Assembly: GCA_022842065.1 (NCBI GenBank)
Contig: JALHQH010000001.1
Span: 62,001-126,000 of the forward strand
Source of the DNA: Caldilineaceae bacterium
GTDB lineage: Bacteria > Chloroflexota > Anaerolineae > Caldilineales > Caldilineaceae
DNA length: 64,000 bases
Direction of reading: 5' to 3'
The notes below the pieces were generated by a model that was not told where the DNA came from, did not search any database, and saw nothing but the letters and a program-made list of their open reading frames with translations. The position numbers were made by a program, and so were the translations under genes. Shown here one piece after another: positions 17,850 to 27,018 of this stretch; the first letter of the stretch is position 1; each line of letters starts with the position of its first letter.

Positions 17850-18572
17850 TCAAGTCATCTCCAACAGCGCCGTCACCCCCAGCCCCAAATATTTCTCCCG
17901 TTCGCTCTCATTCGCCACGCTCACCGATAGCCGGACAGTGGTCCCGGCCAGTTGTGCCGCCACATTCTCGATACACGCATCCACGGTGCGCAGGGGAAAC
18001 TCGGGATGGGTTTCCAAGCTAAATGCCAGGTCATTCGCGCCAAAGGTGACCAGATCGACCCCTGGCCGCGCCAGTTGCCGAGCGTGGCTGATCGCCTGTA
18101 TAGACTCCAACTGAATGGTGACGACGACATAGTCATTCCACCAGTGGGCATAACCACGGCGGTCGGTGATGCCGGCGGGCGCTTGGCGGCGTACGGTGCC
18201 ACCCCAACTGCGCTCCCCCACCGGCGGATAGTAGGCAAAGCGCACGGTCTCATCGACCGTTGCAACCTCCGTCACCTCCGGCACCATGATCGCCGTGGGG
18301 CCGAGATCAAGGTAGCGCCCGACGAGGTAGCTGTGGCGCGTATGCGAGATGCGAAATTGGACGGGCAGATCAAGTTCCTCAGCCATGGCGCAGAAAGCGA
18401 CCAACTGCGCTTCGTCCAACGGGCTATGCTGGCCATCGACATAGAGATAATCATAGACCCCTTTAGCCAGCCGCCGTTCTAGGTCGGCGCGCCGCATGGT
18501 TGGTGCCACTTGCAGGCCAACCACAACCTGCCCCGTGCGAATTTGTTGCTTGAGATTGCGAACGGTCGGCAT
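17850..18572 (-). CDS. HpcH/HpaI aldolase family protein
   Basis: A 240-residue TIM-barrel aldolase of the class II pyruvate-dependent type. Recognisable blocks are DYLYVDGQHSPLD, FRISHTRHSYLVGRYLDLG, IMVPEVTEV, GERSWGG (near the GxRS/G signature), TIQLESIQAI with the metal Glu, and DLVTFGANDLAFSL with the metal Asp. Members split 2-keto-3-deoxy sugar acids into pyruvate and an aldehyde. Nearby amidohydrolase and D-2-hydroxyacid dehydrogenase genes on the same strand fit a sugar-acid or aromatic-acid route, but the genes are separated by repeats. Confidence 0.82.
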   Translation of the reverse strand: MPTVRNLKQQIRTGQVVVGLQVAPTMRRADLERRLAKGVYDYLYVDGQHSPLDEAQLVAFCAMAEELDLPVQFRISHTRHSYLVGRYLDLGPTAIMVPEVTEVATVDETVRFAYYPPVGERSWGGTVRRQAPAGITDRRGYAHWWNDYVVVTIQLESIQAISHARQLARPGVDLVTFGANDLAFSLETHPEFPLRTVDACIENVAAQLAGTTVRLSVSVANESEREKYLGLGVTALLEMT

Positions 18573-18592
18573 TGTGATCCTCCAGATGATAG

Positions 18593-18663
18593 AACGCGGA
18601 TTTGGCTGATTAGGCGGATTTTCACTGATTTTTATCCGCAGTCATCCGCCTAATCCGCGTTTT
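18593..18663. repeat. Interspersed inverted repeat of GAACGCGGATT type
   Basis: The left part (about 18593-18620) and right part (18642-18663) pair imperfectly through AACGCGGA and ATTAGGCGGAT. Related fragments occur at about 15397 and 15487. It is non-coding. Confidence 0.6.
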
Positions 18664-18667
18664 ATAT

Positions 18668-18779
18668 GTAACGACCAAGCCACCCCACCCTAACCCTCCC
18701 CAGTTTGGGAAGGGGACCGTTGACGGCGCGATAGTCCCTCCCCTTACCAGGGGGAGGTTAGGTGGGGGTTTGTCGTTAC
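18668..18779. repeat. MITE-like palindromic element of about 112 bp
   Basis: GTAACGAC at 18668-18675 is mirrored by GTCGTTAC at 18772-18779. Inside, a CCACCCTAACCCTCCCC segment pairs imperfectly with GGGGGAGGTTAGGTGGGGG. It sits between the aldolase and amidohydrolase genes and has no coding capacity. Confidence 0.6.
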
Positions 18780-18789
18780 TTTTTTTATT

Positions 18790-19581
18790 TCATCGCTGTC
18801 GATAAAGCCGGGCGGCCACACCGCCAAAGATCAGATCGAGAGCAGCGGGACCTTTGGCGGCGAGGGCCTCACGGGTGAAGGCAAGCGCCCGCGCATATCC
18901 TTCACGGCCGGCGACCGGGGGATAGTCGCTGCCCCAGAGTAAACGTTCGGGGCCAAAGGCGCGGTAGGCGCGTTCCAACAGGGACAGCCCCGTCGGGTCA
19001 AAGGGAAAGGGCGTGGTCACCGGCATGTTACGCGTGAGGAATTCGCCTAAACCGTGGATCTTCATGTAGACATGGGGATAGCGCGCCAGCGCGAAGATCC
19101 GTTCCCGTTCGGGTTCGGTCGCCGGATCATCCGCAGCAGTGATGCCGCCCAGGTGCTCGATGATGATCGGCAAACCCGGCAAGGCTTCGATTAAGGCGGC
19201 AAACTCAGGTGCGGCAAAGAGGCTCCGCCCGCCACCACAACTGATCGGCAAGCCCAGTGCAGCCGCTTTGCGCCAAATGGTCAACCCATCTGCACCAGGG
19301 CTACGCGCATCGGGGCTAAGCCGCACCCCACAGGCTCCTTGCGCGGCCAACTGTTCCAGTTGATCGCCGGCATCGGCCTGGCTGCTGTCGACTGCCACTA
19401 CCGAAAGCAGCCGCCCTGGATAGCGGCGCAGACATTCAAATTGGTAGTCGTTGTCAAAATAGCCCTTGATCTGCACCAAAACGGCCTGGTCTACGCCGTT
19501 CTGGTCCATGTGATAGATCAAGCTGTCAACCGCTTCGTACCACATAGGGGCCGCGTGGCAGTGAGTGTCAATGATCGACAT
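18790..19581 (-). CDS. Amidohydrolase-type TIM-barrel metal hydrolase
   Basis: A 263-residue amidohydrolase-2 family protein. It starts with IIDTHCHAAP (metal HxH) and continues with GVRLSP, IIEHLGG, YMKIHGLGEF and LLWGSDYPPV (final metal Asp), the usual layout of the 2-pyrone-4,6-dicarboxylate hydrolase/decarboxylase group. The exact substrate is unknown. ATG 19581 is preferred because an AAAGG lies at proper distance; the in-frame ATG 19590 touches it. Just upstream is a run of AAAACGT repeats. Confidence 0.8.
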   Translation of the reverse strand: MSIIDTHCHAAPMWYEAVDSLIYHMDQNGVDQAVLVQIKGYFDNDYQFECLRRYPGRLLSVVAVDSSQADAGDQLEQLAAQGACGVRLSPDARSPGADGLTIWRKAAALGLPISCGGGRSLFAAPEFAALIEALPGLPIIIEHLGGITAADDPATEPERERIFALARYPHVYMKIHGLGEFLTRNMPVTTPFPFDPTGLSLLERAYRAFGPERLLWGSDYPPVAGREGYARALAFTREALAAKGPAALDLIFGGVAARLYRQR

Positions 19582-19629
19582 AAGAGCCATCCTTTCGGTG
19601 TTTCGATTGTTTTCATCGGTGCGGGCCGG

Positions 19630-19799
19630 CGTAAAACGTAAAACGTAAAACGTAAAACGTAACCAGGACGTGGCGACTTTACGTCGTTACTCGACAAAAC
19701 TTGCGCGGGCCGCGAGAATCTCTCGAAAATCGCCGTGACCCTGCAACTTTGCAACCTTGCAACTTTGCGACTTTGTCGCCTCATGTTTTACGTTTTACC
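19630..19799. repeat. Short tandem and inverted AAAACGT repeats
   Basis: GTAAAACGT is repeated four times from about 19630 to 19662, and its complement ACGTTTTAC appears at about 19788-19796. Between them, variants of GCAACTTTGC occur several times near 19743-19775. This fills the gap between the amidohydrolase and dehydrogenase genes; no gene is seen. Confidence 0.65.
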
Positions 19800-20762
19800 T
19801 CAATACCAGTTGGCCTTATCGACCACATTCTGCAACCCCTGCCCCGCGGCAAAGCGCCGAGCATTTTCCAGCAGGATCTGGTATTGGCGCTCGTCGATAT
19901 TCTCCGCTTGATAAGAGGCGATATGCGGCGTCAGGATCACGTTGGGTAATGTCCATAGTTTATGGTCGGCGGGCAACGGTTCGATTTCGTAGACATCAAG
20001 GCCACAGCCGGCAATTTGGCCCGTTTCAATCGCGGCGGCCAGATCATCCAACTTGGTGGTCAGGCCGCGCCCTACATTGATAAAGTAGGCAGTCGGTTTC
20101 ATCAAACGGAAGCGGGTGGCATGCCACATCCCTTCGGTTTGCGGCGTATGGGGCATGGCAACCAGCACAAAGTCCGCTTGGGGCAGCAGTTTATCTAGTT
20201 CATCCGGCCCATGTTTTTCGATAAAGGGCAGGTCGTATTCCCAACGGGGGTCAACGCCGATCACACGCATGCCAAAGGCGTGACAATATTGCGCCGCGGC
20301 CTGACCGATACCGCCAACCCCGGCCACCAGCGCGGTGGCCGCCCCCAGATCGATATATTGACTTTTACGAGCATTACCATCCCAGCGCTGTTGCTGTTGG
20401 GCGGCCATGTAATAGGGCAAGCCACGTGCCAAAGCCAACACATACATCATGACATGTTGGCCGATGTGGTCATTAAAGGTGCCGCGCGGATTGGTGATCA
20501 CCACTGGGTGTTCGATCAATTCTGGGTAGTAATAGCCGACATGGGGGCCGACATTCGGATTTTGCAACCAGCGCAGTTTTTGGGCGTGGGACAATAGCTC
20601 TGGTGGCACCCAGCCATAGGCGGCATCGGCATCAGCCAGGGCAGCGGCCATGCCGGCCTCATCCGCGACGACTACTTGATAGTCAGGCAACGCCTGTTGT
20701 AAACGGTCAGCCCACCCTTTACGCGTGGCGCTAAGTGGGGGCAGCATTACCAATTTGGGCAC
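19800..20762 (-). CDS. D-2-hydroxyacid dehydrogenase (NAD-binding)
   Basis: A 320-residue member of the D-isomer 2-hydroxyacid dehydrogenase family. The Rossmann motif is ALVAGVGGIGQAAAQ, followed by a VDPRWE acidic/basic switch. The catalytic Arg lies in FINVGRG, the Glu in VYEIEPLP and the His in LTPHIASY. It interconverts a 2-keto acid and a D-2-hydroxy acid. The fold is complete and of standard length. It lies in a run of minus-strand sugar-acid-type enzymes. Confidence 0.9.
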   Translation of the reverse strand: MPKLVMLPPLSATRKGWADRLQQALPDYQVVVADEAGMAAALADADAAYGWVPPELLSHAQKLRWLQNPNVGPHVGYYYPELIEHPVVITNPRGTFNDHIGQHVMMYVLALARGLPYYMAAQQQQRWDGNARKSQYIDLGAATALVAGVGGIGQAAAQYCHAFGMRVIGVDPRWEYDLPFIEKHGPDELDKLLPQADFVLVAMPHTPQTEGMWHATRFRLMKPTAYFINVGRGLTTKLDDLAAAIETGQIAGCGLDVYEIEPLPADHKLWTLPNVILTPHIASYQAENIDERQYQILLENARRFAAGQGLQNVVDKANWY

Positions 20763-21166
20763 GGTTCATCTCCTTTGCCTCTGCGGATCGTAAATTCTGT
20801 TACAAAATTATGCTTGATCGCACATTAGATGTTTCTGCCCTTTTTGTCAAACAAGCTTTGCCGGATCCCTTGTTGTACGCCAAGCCGCAAGCTATCGTTA
20901 ATCTATCACGCCTCAATGATTTACTCCTGCACTTGAGTCAAATGTCAGCGCTGCACGTAACATAAAGCCTGTAAGACAAAAGGCAACTTCTACCACCACT
21001 GCTAAACTTAAGTAAGGTAAGACAGCACTTTAGATTCAGTCTGATGTCAGCTTAAAGGCCAGCATTCGGCGGATGTAGTGGCTAATCACCTGCCTTACAA
21101 TAAGTTGTCTTTTGTTCCAATCTTTATTAAGCCACCCAACCTTCACCAACCATAAGGAGTATCCCC
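20763..21166. other. Intergenic leader of the lamin-tail gene
   Basis: No gene is supported in these 404 bases. An imperfect inverted repeat pairs about 20971-20988 (AAGACAAAAGGCAACTT) with about 21103-21119 (AAGTTGTCTTTTGTTCC). The segment lies between divergent genes, so it should hold both promoters, but none is clear to me. Confidence 0.4.
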
Positions 21167-23245
21167 TTGAAGTACAGAAATTATCTGCTAGTCATTCTGC
21201 TTGATCTCACGTTATTGACGCTGCTCTGGTTCTTTCCGCGCACGCTCACGCTCAGTGCGCGCCCAGTGGAAGCACGTGCCCTCCACTGGCAGGCAACCAA
21301 CATAATCATCAACGAAGTGGATGCCGATACACCTGGTGCGGACAGCGCAGAATTTATTGAACTTTATGACAACGGTGCCGGCAACACCGCGCTTGACGGG
21401 TTGACGCTCGTCCTGTATAACGGCAGCAATGACCAATCCTATTATGCCCTTGATCTGGATGGTTATCGGACGGATGCCAATGGTTACTTTGTCATCGGCA
21501 ACCCTGGGGTCAACCTAGTGGCGACCACCTTCCCGACTGACACCTTGCAACAAGGGGCGGATGCCGTCGCACTCTACCTGGGCAACGCCAGTGCTTTCCC
21601 CAACGGCACGGCGGTCGTCACCACCAACCTGCTTGATGCGATGGTCTATGACACTGCCGACCCCGACGATACCGGGCTTTTGCCGTTGATCAACGCCGGC
21701 CAACCACAGGTTAACGAGTCAGGCGGTGGTGCGTCCGCCGATCATGCCAATGCCCGCTGCCCGAATGGCAGTGGGGGCAGCCGCAACACCGTCGGCTATG
21801 CGCAAATTCCGCCCTCCGCTGGCGCGGCCAACAATTGTAATGCCGTGGCACCAACAGCGACACCCAGGCCCACCAATACGCCGGTTGTTCCCACCCCAAC
21901 CAGTTCGGTAACCCCGGCAACTGGCATTATCATCAATGAAGTTGACAGCGATTCACCGAGCACAGATACCGCCGAATTTGTCGAGCTTTATGACGGTGGG
22001 GTTGGCAATACAGCGCTGGAAGGGCTCGCCGTTGTCTTTTTTGACGGGGCCGATGATGAGAGCTATCTGGCGATTGACCTGGATGGCTTTAAAACGGACG
22101 CAAGCGGCTATTTCGTGTTAGGGAATGAGGCAGTCGCGTCGGCATCGATCACCTTTAGCAACAGCGCGCTGCAAAATGGGGCTGACGCGATTGCCCTCTA
22201 CATCGGCAGCGCCAGCGACTTTCCGACCAATACACCACTTCGAACGACGAATCTCATGGACGCCCTGGTCTATCACTCGGATGATGCGGATGATACGGGA
22301 TTGTTAACCCTATTGCAACCCGGTCAGTTGCAGATGAACGAAAACGGTGCCCGTAACGCCGATGCCGTGGCAATGGCCCGCTGTCCCAATGGTAGCGGCG
22401 GCGCACGCATGAGCAACACTCTGGCCTTGGTCTCGCCCAGCCCCAAGGAGCCAAACAATTGTGGCAGCCCCTTGCCTACCCTGACGCCCTCGCCAACCTC
22501 GTTAACCCCTTCACCGACACGCACGCCGACCACGGTTGCCACGGTAACCCCAGGCGGCACGCCGGTCGTGAGCAGCGTATTGATCAACGAAGTCGAGGCC
22601 GATTCGCCCGGCACTGATGCCGCCGATTTTGTGGAGTTGTTCGGCGCGCCGAATGCAACGCTCGATAATCTCTGTCTGCTCTTATTCAACGGGTCGAATG
22701 ACCGGGCTTACCTGGTGGTTGACTTGAAGGGGAAGACGCTCAACAGCGGCGGTTTCTTTGTAGTTGGCAATCCAGGGGTAGCGAATGTGGGGATCACGAC
22801 CGCGACCAACATTCAGAATGGCCCGGATGCGGTCGCCCTTGCCACCGCAGCAGACTGTGGCGCAAGCTTCAGCACTAACACCGTCGTCACCGGCACCGCG
22901 GTGCTGGATGCCGTGGTCTATGGTACCAACGATGACAATGATCCAGAGCTACTGCAACTATTACAGAGCGGGCAGCCCCAACTCAACGAGGATGAGGGCG
23001 GCGACAGCGAGTTGCATTCGAATGCCCGCTGTCCAGATGGGGGTGGTGGTGCCCGCAACACCAGCAGCTTTGACCAAATGCCGCCCTCTCCCGGCGTGAC
23101 CAATGGCTGTGGCAGCGCCGTGCCCACCGCCACCCCAACTGCGACGCCGGCGATTACCATCACACCGGATGATCGGGAGGGGACGGTTACCCCAACCCCA
23201 GTAGGGACACCTGGATCAATTTACCTGCCGCTCGTGCAGCGCTAA
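21167..23245 (+). CDS. Secreted protein with three lamin-tail domains
   Basis: A 692-residue exported protein. After a signal segment it contains three lamin-tail (LTD) domains, each starting I(I/L)INEVDSDSP or a close variant and running through a YFVxGN block and a NARCPNG(S/G)GG block. Thr/Pro-rich linkers (VTPTPVGTP and similar) separate them. The C-terminus GSIYLPLVQR resembles a tail common in Chloroflexota secreted proteins. LTDs are thought to bind surfaces or nucleic acid and often accompany nucleases, but no catalytic domain is present here. The start is TTG with AAGGAG at 21154-21159. Confidence 0.85.
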   Translation: MKYRNYLLVILLDLTLLTLLWFFPRTLTLSARPVEARALHWQATNIIINEVDADTPGADSAEFIELYDNGAGNTALDGLTLVLYNGSNDQSYYALDLDGYRTDANGYFVIGNPGVNLVATTFPTDTLQQGADAVALYLGNASAFPNGTAVVTTNLLDAMVYDTADPDDTGLLPLINAGQPQVNESGGGASADHANARCPNGSGGSRNTVGYAQIPPSAGAANNCNAVAPTATPRPTNTPVVPTPTSSVTPATGIIINEVDSDSPSTDTAEFVELYDGGVGNTALEGLAVVFFDGADDESYLAIDLDGFKTDASGYFVLGNEAVASASITFSNSALQNGADAIALYIGSASDFPTNTPLRTTNLMDALVYHSDDADDTGLLTLLQPGQLQMNENGARNADAVAMARCPNGSGGARMSNTLALVSPSPKEPNNCGSPLPTLTPSPTSLTPSPTRTPTTVATVTPGGTPVVSSVLINEVEADSPGTDAADFVELFGAPNATLDNLCLLLFNGSNDRAYLVVDLKGKTLNSGGFFVVGNPGVANVGITTATNIQNGPDAVALATAADCGASFSTNTVVTGTAVLDAVVYGTNDDNDPELLQLLQSGQPQLNEDEGGDSELHSNARCPDGGGGARNTSSFDQMPPSPGVTNGCGSAVPTATPTATPAITITPDDREGTVTPTPVGTPGSIYLPLVQR

Positions 23246-23255
23246 GCCATTGATA

Positions 23256-23278
23256 ATTAACAATTGACAATTGTTAAT
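23256..23278. repeat. 11-bp perfect palindrome
   Basis: ATTAACAATTG and CAATTGTTAAT flank a single A just after the lamin-tail gene. Confidence 0.7.
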
Positions 23279-23301
23279 GCAACACCGTCCTCGCAGCGTT
23301 C

Positions 23302-23335
23302 AAAAATCGCCAGACCTGTTGGTCTGGCGATTTTT
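23302..23335. terminator. Bidirectional intrinsic terminator
   Basis: A 15-bp perfect stem (AAAAATCGCCAGACC) with a 4-base TGTT loop. A-rich and T-rich flanks make it a terminator in both directions. It lies between the convergent lamin-tail and oxidoreductase genes. Confidence 0.92.
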
Positions 23336-23349
23336 GATTGTCGCGTCGT

Positions 23350-25863
23350 TTACTCTTTCAACCGCGCCATTGTGGGATCCCACAGTGGTTCTTCGCTAAC
23401 AACCGCCGGCCAGCGTTCCCCCAAATATTCTACCTCCAAGGTTGTCCCTGGGGTGGCGTAGTCAACCGGCAAGTAGCCGTAGACAATAAACTTGCCGATG
23501 CTGTAACCATAGTTGGCGCTGGTGACATGGCCGACACAGCTGCCATCGTTGAAGATCGGCTCGTAGCCAAAGGCCATCGCCCCTGGTGCGTCGGAGACGA
23601 GGCAGGCCAGCTTTTTCTTTAACGGCTTGTCCTTCAACTGCAAACAGGCGTCACGCCCGACAAAGTTTGGTTTCTTGAGGCGCACCGTCCAGCCCATCCC
23701 GGCCTGATAGGGGTTGTATTCGGTGTAGACATCCCCACCCCAGAGGCGGTAGCCCTTTTCCAGCCGCAATGAGTCAAAAGCGCCCGACCCGGCTGCCACC
23801 AACTCAAATTCACGCCCAGCGGTCCAGAGTGCATCCCAGACATGGATCGCCTGATCCATGGGCATGTGCAATTCCCAGCCCAGTTCGCCGGCATAGGAAA
23901 TGCGCAAGGCCAAGACCCGCGCAAAGCCGATGTTGATCCACTGGCAACTGAAGTAGGGGAAGGCCGCGTTGCTGACATCGGTCGCAGTGGTCTGTTCGAG
24001 TACTTTGCGGGCATTTGGCCCCCACAGGCCCAGCGCGCCGTAGCTTTGCGAAAGATCGCTGATGACCAACGCCCCGTTACCTCCGTTAAATTGGTGTGCC
24101 ACATCCTCCACCCAGACCAGATCCTGGGGTAGCGTCCCTTCGCCGACAAACATCCAGAATTGATCCTGGGCCAGCCGCGCTACGGCCAGGTCACGGCGGA
24201 TACCACCCTTGGGGGTCAACCAGCAGGTGTAAATAACACTGCCTACCGGTTTGTTCATCTCGCTGCTACAGAGGTAGTTGACAAAACCGAGGGCGTCGGC
24301 CCCCTTGACTTCAATAATCGAGAGGCCAGTCAGGTCAAAGAGGGCGACGTTGTTGCGCGTGGCCAGATGTTCCGCGCCCTGGATGCGTGACCAGTATTGG
24401 GCGGCAAAGCCGGTGCGTTCGGGAATCTGTTCGTCATATTTTTCCAGGAGATGGGCATTGGCCTCACTCCAGTTGGGCAGTTCCAACCCGGCAAAGGTGG
24501 TGTAGACGGTGTCAAGCGCGTCAAGCCGCGGCGCAAAAGGCGAAAGGCGCACATTGCGCGGCTCGGAAAGGGGTTGACGCGGGTGGCCGGGATCCCAAAC
24601 TTCGCGATAGTTCTTGCCACTGACCTGCCAGAGATAGGATGGCGTATTTTGAAAGCCATGAAAACGATGTAGATGGACCTGGCGTGTATCCCATTCGGTC
24701 TCGCCGTGGGTCATCCATTCGGCAATCGTCTTGCCCACGCCGCCGGCATGGGTCAACCACGAACCAAGCGCGGTCCACAGCCCCTTGATGTTGTGCGCTT
24801 CGCCCATGATGGGGTAGCCGTCAACCGGGAAGGCAAAGATGCCATTAAAGGCGCGGCTGATTGTTTTGCCCTGGAACGCCGGGAAGATCTCCTGCGCCCG
24901 TGCCCACGATTGGGTGAGATCTTCGGGGGTGAAGGGATTCATCGCTGTGCGCCCCAGTTCCCGGGGCTTGACCAGTAACGGTTTGTGCCAGTAATTGCCG
25001 ATGCCAAAGGTGTTCCAATGTTGACGGAAGTAGGTAACGATATCCTGAATACGTGCTGTCGGCCAGATCACTTCGTCGGCGCGGTTGTTGGGGTCAAAGC
25101 GGGCCAGTTCCGGCAATGGTTCGGTGAAGGCATATTGGTGTTCGCAGGGCATGAGAGGCACCTCGATCCCCAGCTTTTCCCCCAACAGCGGTCCCCAGAC
25201 ATTCGTACAGAGCAGCACTGCTTCACAGGCAATGCGGGGTAGTTCGGGGTTGTCGGTTAGCACCGCCACGACGCGCCCAGCCTGCACCTCAATATCGGTT
25301 ACCGCCGTATGACCAACAGCGCGCACAGCCCCCTCTTTGCTCGCATCGCGCAGCAGGGCATTGGCGAGATAGGCCCCGCCGGCCAACGCGCTGCTGGGCA
25401 CATAAACACTGCCGCGGATTGCAGCGGGGTTGATTAGGGGCAACTTTTCCTGGGTCTCTTGGGGGGAGAGCAGATAGGCTTCGACGCCAAAGGCTTTGGC
25501 CTTGCCCTCCAGCCGCTTTAATTCCAGCCACTTCTCCTCGCCAATCGCCACATCGAGACCGCCGACGATGTTATAGGTGTTACGGTTGGGGCCATAGGGG
25601 GCCATGCGCTGGTCGAGTTGTGGTTCGTAGGGGGCAACGGTACCATAGAGTTTGGCCCCATATTGGGCAAACTGGGTCATCAACTTGGAGTGGCTAAGGG
25701 CGACGACCCCACCCGGCGCATGCGAAGTGGAGCCATCATTGTTGAGCAGATCACCCTTGTCGAGCACGAGGATGTCACGCCAGCCCTGTTGGGCCAGGTG
25801 GTAGGCAGCGCTGGCACCGACAATGCCGGCGCCGACGATGATGAGACGGGCATTGGTAGTCAT
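23350..25863 (-). CDS. FAD oxidoreductase fused to aminomethyltransferase domain (dimethylglycine/sarcosine dehydrogenase-like)
   Basis: An 837-residue protein. The N-terminal half is a DAO-type FAD oxidase with the dinucleotide motif IIVGAGIVGASAAYH and a STSHAPGG segment, where related dimethylglycine and sarcosine dehydrogenases attach FAD to a His. The C-terminal half, from about residue 440, is a GcvT-like folate-binding domain (LFDLTGLSIIEVKG, ELGWELHMP, GMGWTVRLKK). Family enzymes demethylate N-methylglycines and pass the one-carbon unit to tetrahydrofolate. It is a single gene whose end abuts a bidirectional terminator. Confidence 0.88.
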   Translation of the reverse strand: MTTNARLIIVGAGIVGASAAYHLAQQGWRDILVLDKGDLLNNDGSTSHAPGGVVALSHSKLMTQFAQYGAKLYGTVAPYEPQLDQRMAPYGPNRNTYNIVGGLDVAIGEEKWLELKRLEGKAKAFGVEAYLLSPQETQEKLPLINPAAIRGSVYVPSSALAGGAYLANALLRDASKEGAVRAVGHTAVTDIEVQAGRVVAVLTDNPELPRIACEAVLLCTNVWGPLLGEKLGIEVPLMPCEHQYAFTEPLPELARFDPNNRADEVIWPTARIQDIVTYFRQHWNTFGIGNYWHKPLLVKPRELGRTAMNPFTPEDLTQSWARAQEIFPAFQGKTISRAFNGIFAFPVDGYPIMGEAHNIKGLWTALGSWLTHAGGVGKTIAEWMTHGETEWDTRQVHLHRFHGFQNTPSYLWQVSGKNYREVWDPGHPRQPLSEPRNVRLSPFAPRLDALDTVYTTFAGLELPNWSEANAHLLEKYDEQIPERTGFAAQYWSRIQGAEHLATRNNVALFDLTGLSIIEVKGADALGFVNYLCSSEMNKPVGSVIYTCWLTPKGGIRRDLAVARLAQDQFWMFVGEGTLPQDLVWVEDVAHQFNGGNGALVISDLSQSYGALGLWGPNARKVLEQTTATDVSNAAFPYFSCQWINIGFARVLALRISYAGELGWELHMPMDQAIHVWDALWTAGREFELVAAGSGAFDSLRLEKGYRLWGGDVYTEYNPYQAGMGWTVRLKKPNFVGRDACLQLKDKPLKKKLACLVSDAPGAMAFGYEPIFNDGSCVGHVTSANYGYSIGKFIVYGYLPVDYATPGTTLEVEYLGERWPAVVSEEPLWDPTMARLKE

Positions 25864-25921
25864 AAATTATCTTCTTTGTGGTTTTGGCTGCCTTTATCGG
25901 CAGCATAGGTACGAATATCGA

Positions 25922-26410
25922 CTATTTTACAACTAAAACAGCATATAACTCATCAAAATCGATTCTTGCCAGTTGAAACTCAGCAATTGGTACACGCAGC
26001 GGTGCAACAGTGAATTCTGGATCGTTTAAATAGATCATCTCGGCATCAATACCAACCACGACGACGGCATGGCCGACCGCTTCATTATGGGTGGGATCAT
26101 TATACCAATGGGGAAGTTCAGCCGTATTTACGGCGACTGCACAAGGTCGATTCTGGCGTAGCGCCAGATAGAGCTGATCAATATCACCGTGTCCGACAAG
26201 GATAGCAGTGCCACGTTCATTCAGATGGCGAATGTTAGAAAAGACAGTACCAAAATTCCGTGTTTTCAACTGGGAAGCAACACGTTGATAGTTGAATGGT
26301 TTCCCAGCATAGGTCAACAGCATACCGCTACAGGCAACAAGGCAATCGCCAATCCGCTGTTGGGTTAGATGCGTCACTGGTAAAACGATAGGGAGAAATG
26401 GCCAAGTCAT
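25922..26410 (-). CDS. C39-like (papain-fold) cysteine peptidase domain protein
   Basis: A 162-residue protein with the peptidase C39-like pattern. The Cys-containing block is QRIGDCLVACSGMLL, the His block is AVGHAVVVVGID, and the third residue could come from YLNDPEF. It has no signal sequence or transporter domain. It may mature a small peptide or be an inactive relative. It follows the 26414 gene after 3 bp, so the two almost certainly form an operon. Confidence 0.75.
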   Translation of the reverse strand: MTWPFLPIVLPVTHLTQQRIGDCLVACSGMLLTYAGKPFNYQRVASQLKTRNFGTVFSNIRHLNERGTAILVGHGDIDQLYLALRQNRPCAVAVNTAELPHWYNDPTHNEAVGHAVVVVGIDAEMIYLNDPEFTVAPLRVPIAEFQLARIDFDELYAVLVVK

Positions 26411-26413
26411 ACC

Positions 26414-26845
26414 TTACTCACCAGTAACAGTTAAGGATGAAGTAGTGGGTAGGTGGGTAGGCACTGAACCGCTATAAACATCCGTACGGGGCTGAAAGTG
26501 GGGTAACCGTGCGGCAATTAGTGCTGCTTGTTGCTCAATTAATCCCTGCTGTTTGTTCAGATCAATCAAATCACCTGTTTGCACGGCCACATCAATGGCA
26601 CCCACCGTGCCTAATGTGCCATGTCCAGGTGCAATCAGGATGACGGGGACACGCCAAACGATAACTTCATCAAGCACTAGCGCTGGTGGCTCAGTGCCCA
26701 GCAACATACTAACCTCTGCCCAGAGCCAGCGTTTCACTTTACTACGCGCTTGGTCACTTGTGATCGTAATCTCAAAGGAGCGGTGCAAGCCAAATTCAAC
26801 ATGTCCTTTTTCGGGCAAATTCACTTTTTCCACGACGATTTGCAT
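26414..26845 (-). CDS. Hypothetical protein coupled to a C39-like peptidase
   Basis: About 143 residues with no family that I recognise. It appears globular and mixed alpha/beta, with a conserved-looking VILIAPGHGTLGTVGAIDVAVQ segment. GGGAGG at 26852-26857 lies 6 bp before ATG 26845; a GTG at 26848 is also possible. The stop lies 3 bp before the C39-like gene. A peptidase and its substrate or cofactor is a guess only. Confidence 0.6.
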   Translation of the reverse strand: MQIVVEKVNLPEKGHVEFGLHRSFEITITSDQARSKVKRWLWAEVSMLLGTEPPALVLDEVIVWRVPVILIAPGHGTLGTVGAIDVAVQTGDLIDLNKQQGLIEQQAALIAARLPHFQPRTDVYSGSVPTHLPTTSSLTVTGE

Positions 26846-27018
26846 CACATGCCTCCCTTAATACACGCCTAGCGCAAAACAGCCCATTCCTTGCCACTAT
26901 ATTCAGACGCTATTATACATGACGATACCCAAAATCAAGGCAAGCTGCCCATAGTGTGCTCATACAGGGCAAAAGCAACGCTGCTTTGTCATTTAACCAG
27001 CACACTCGAACAGTTTGA

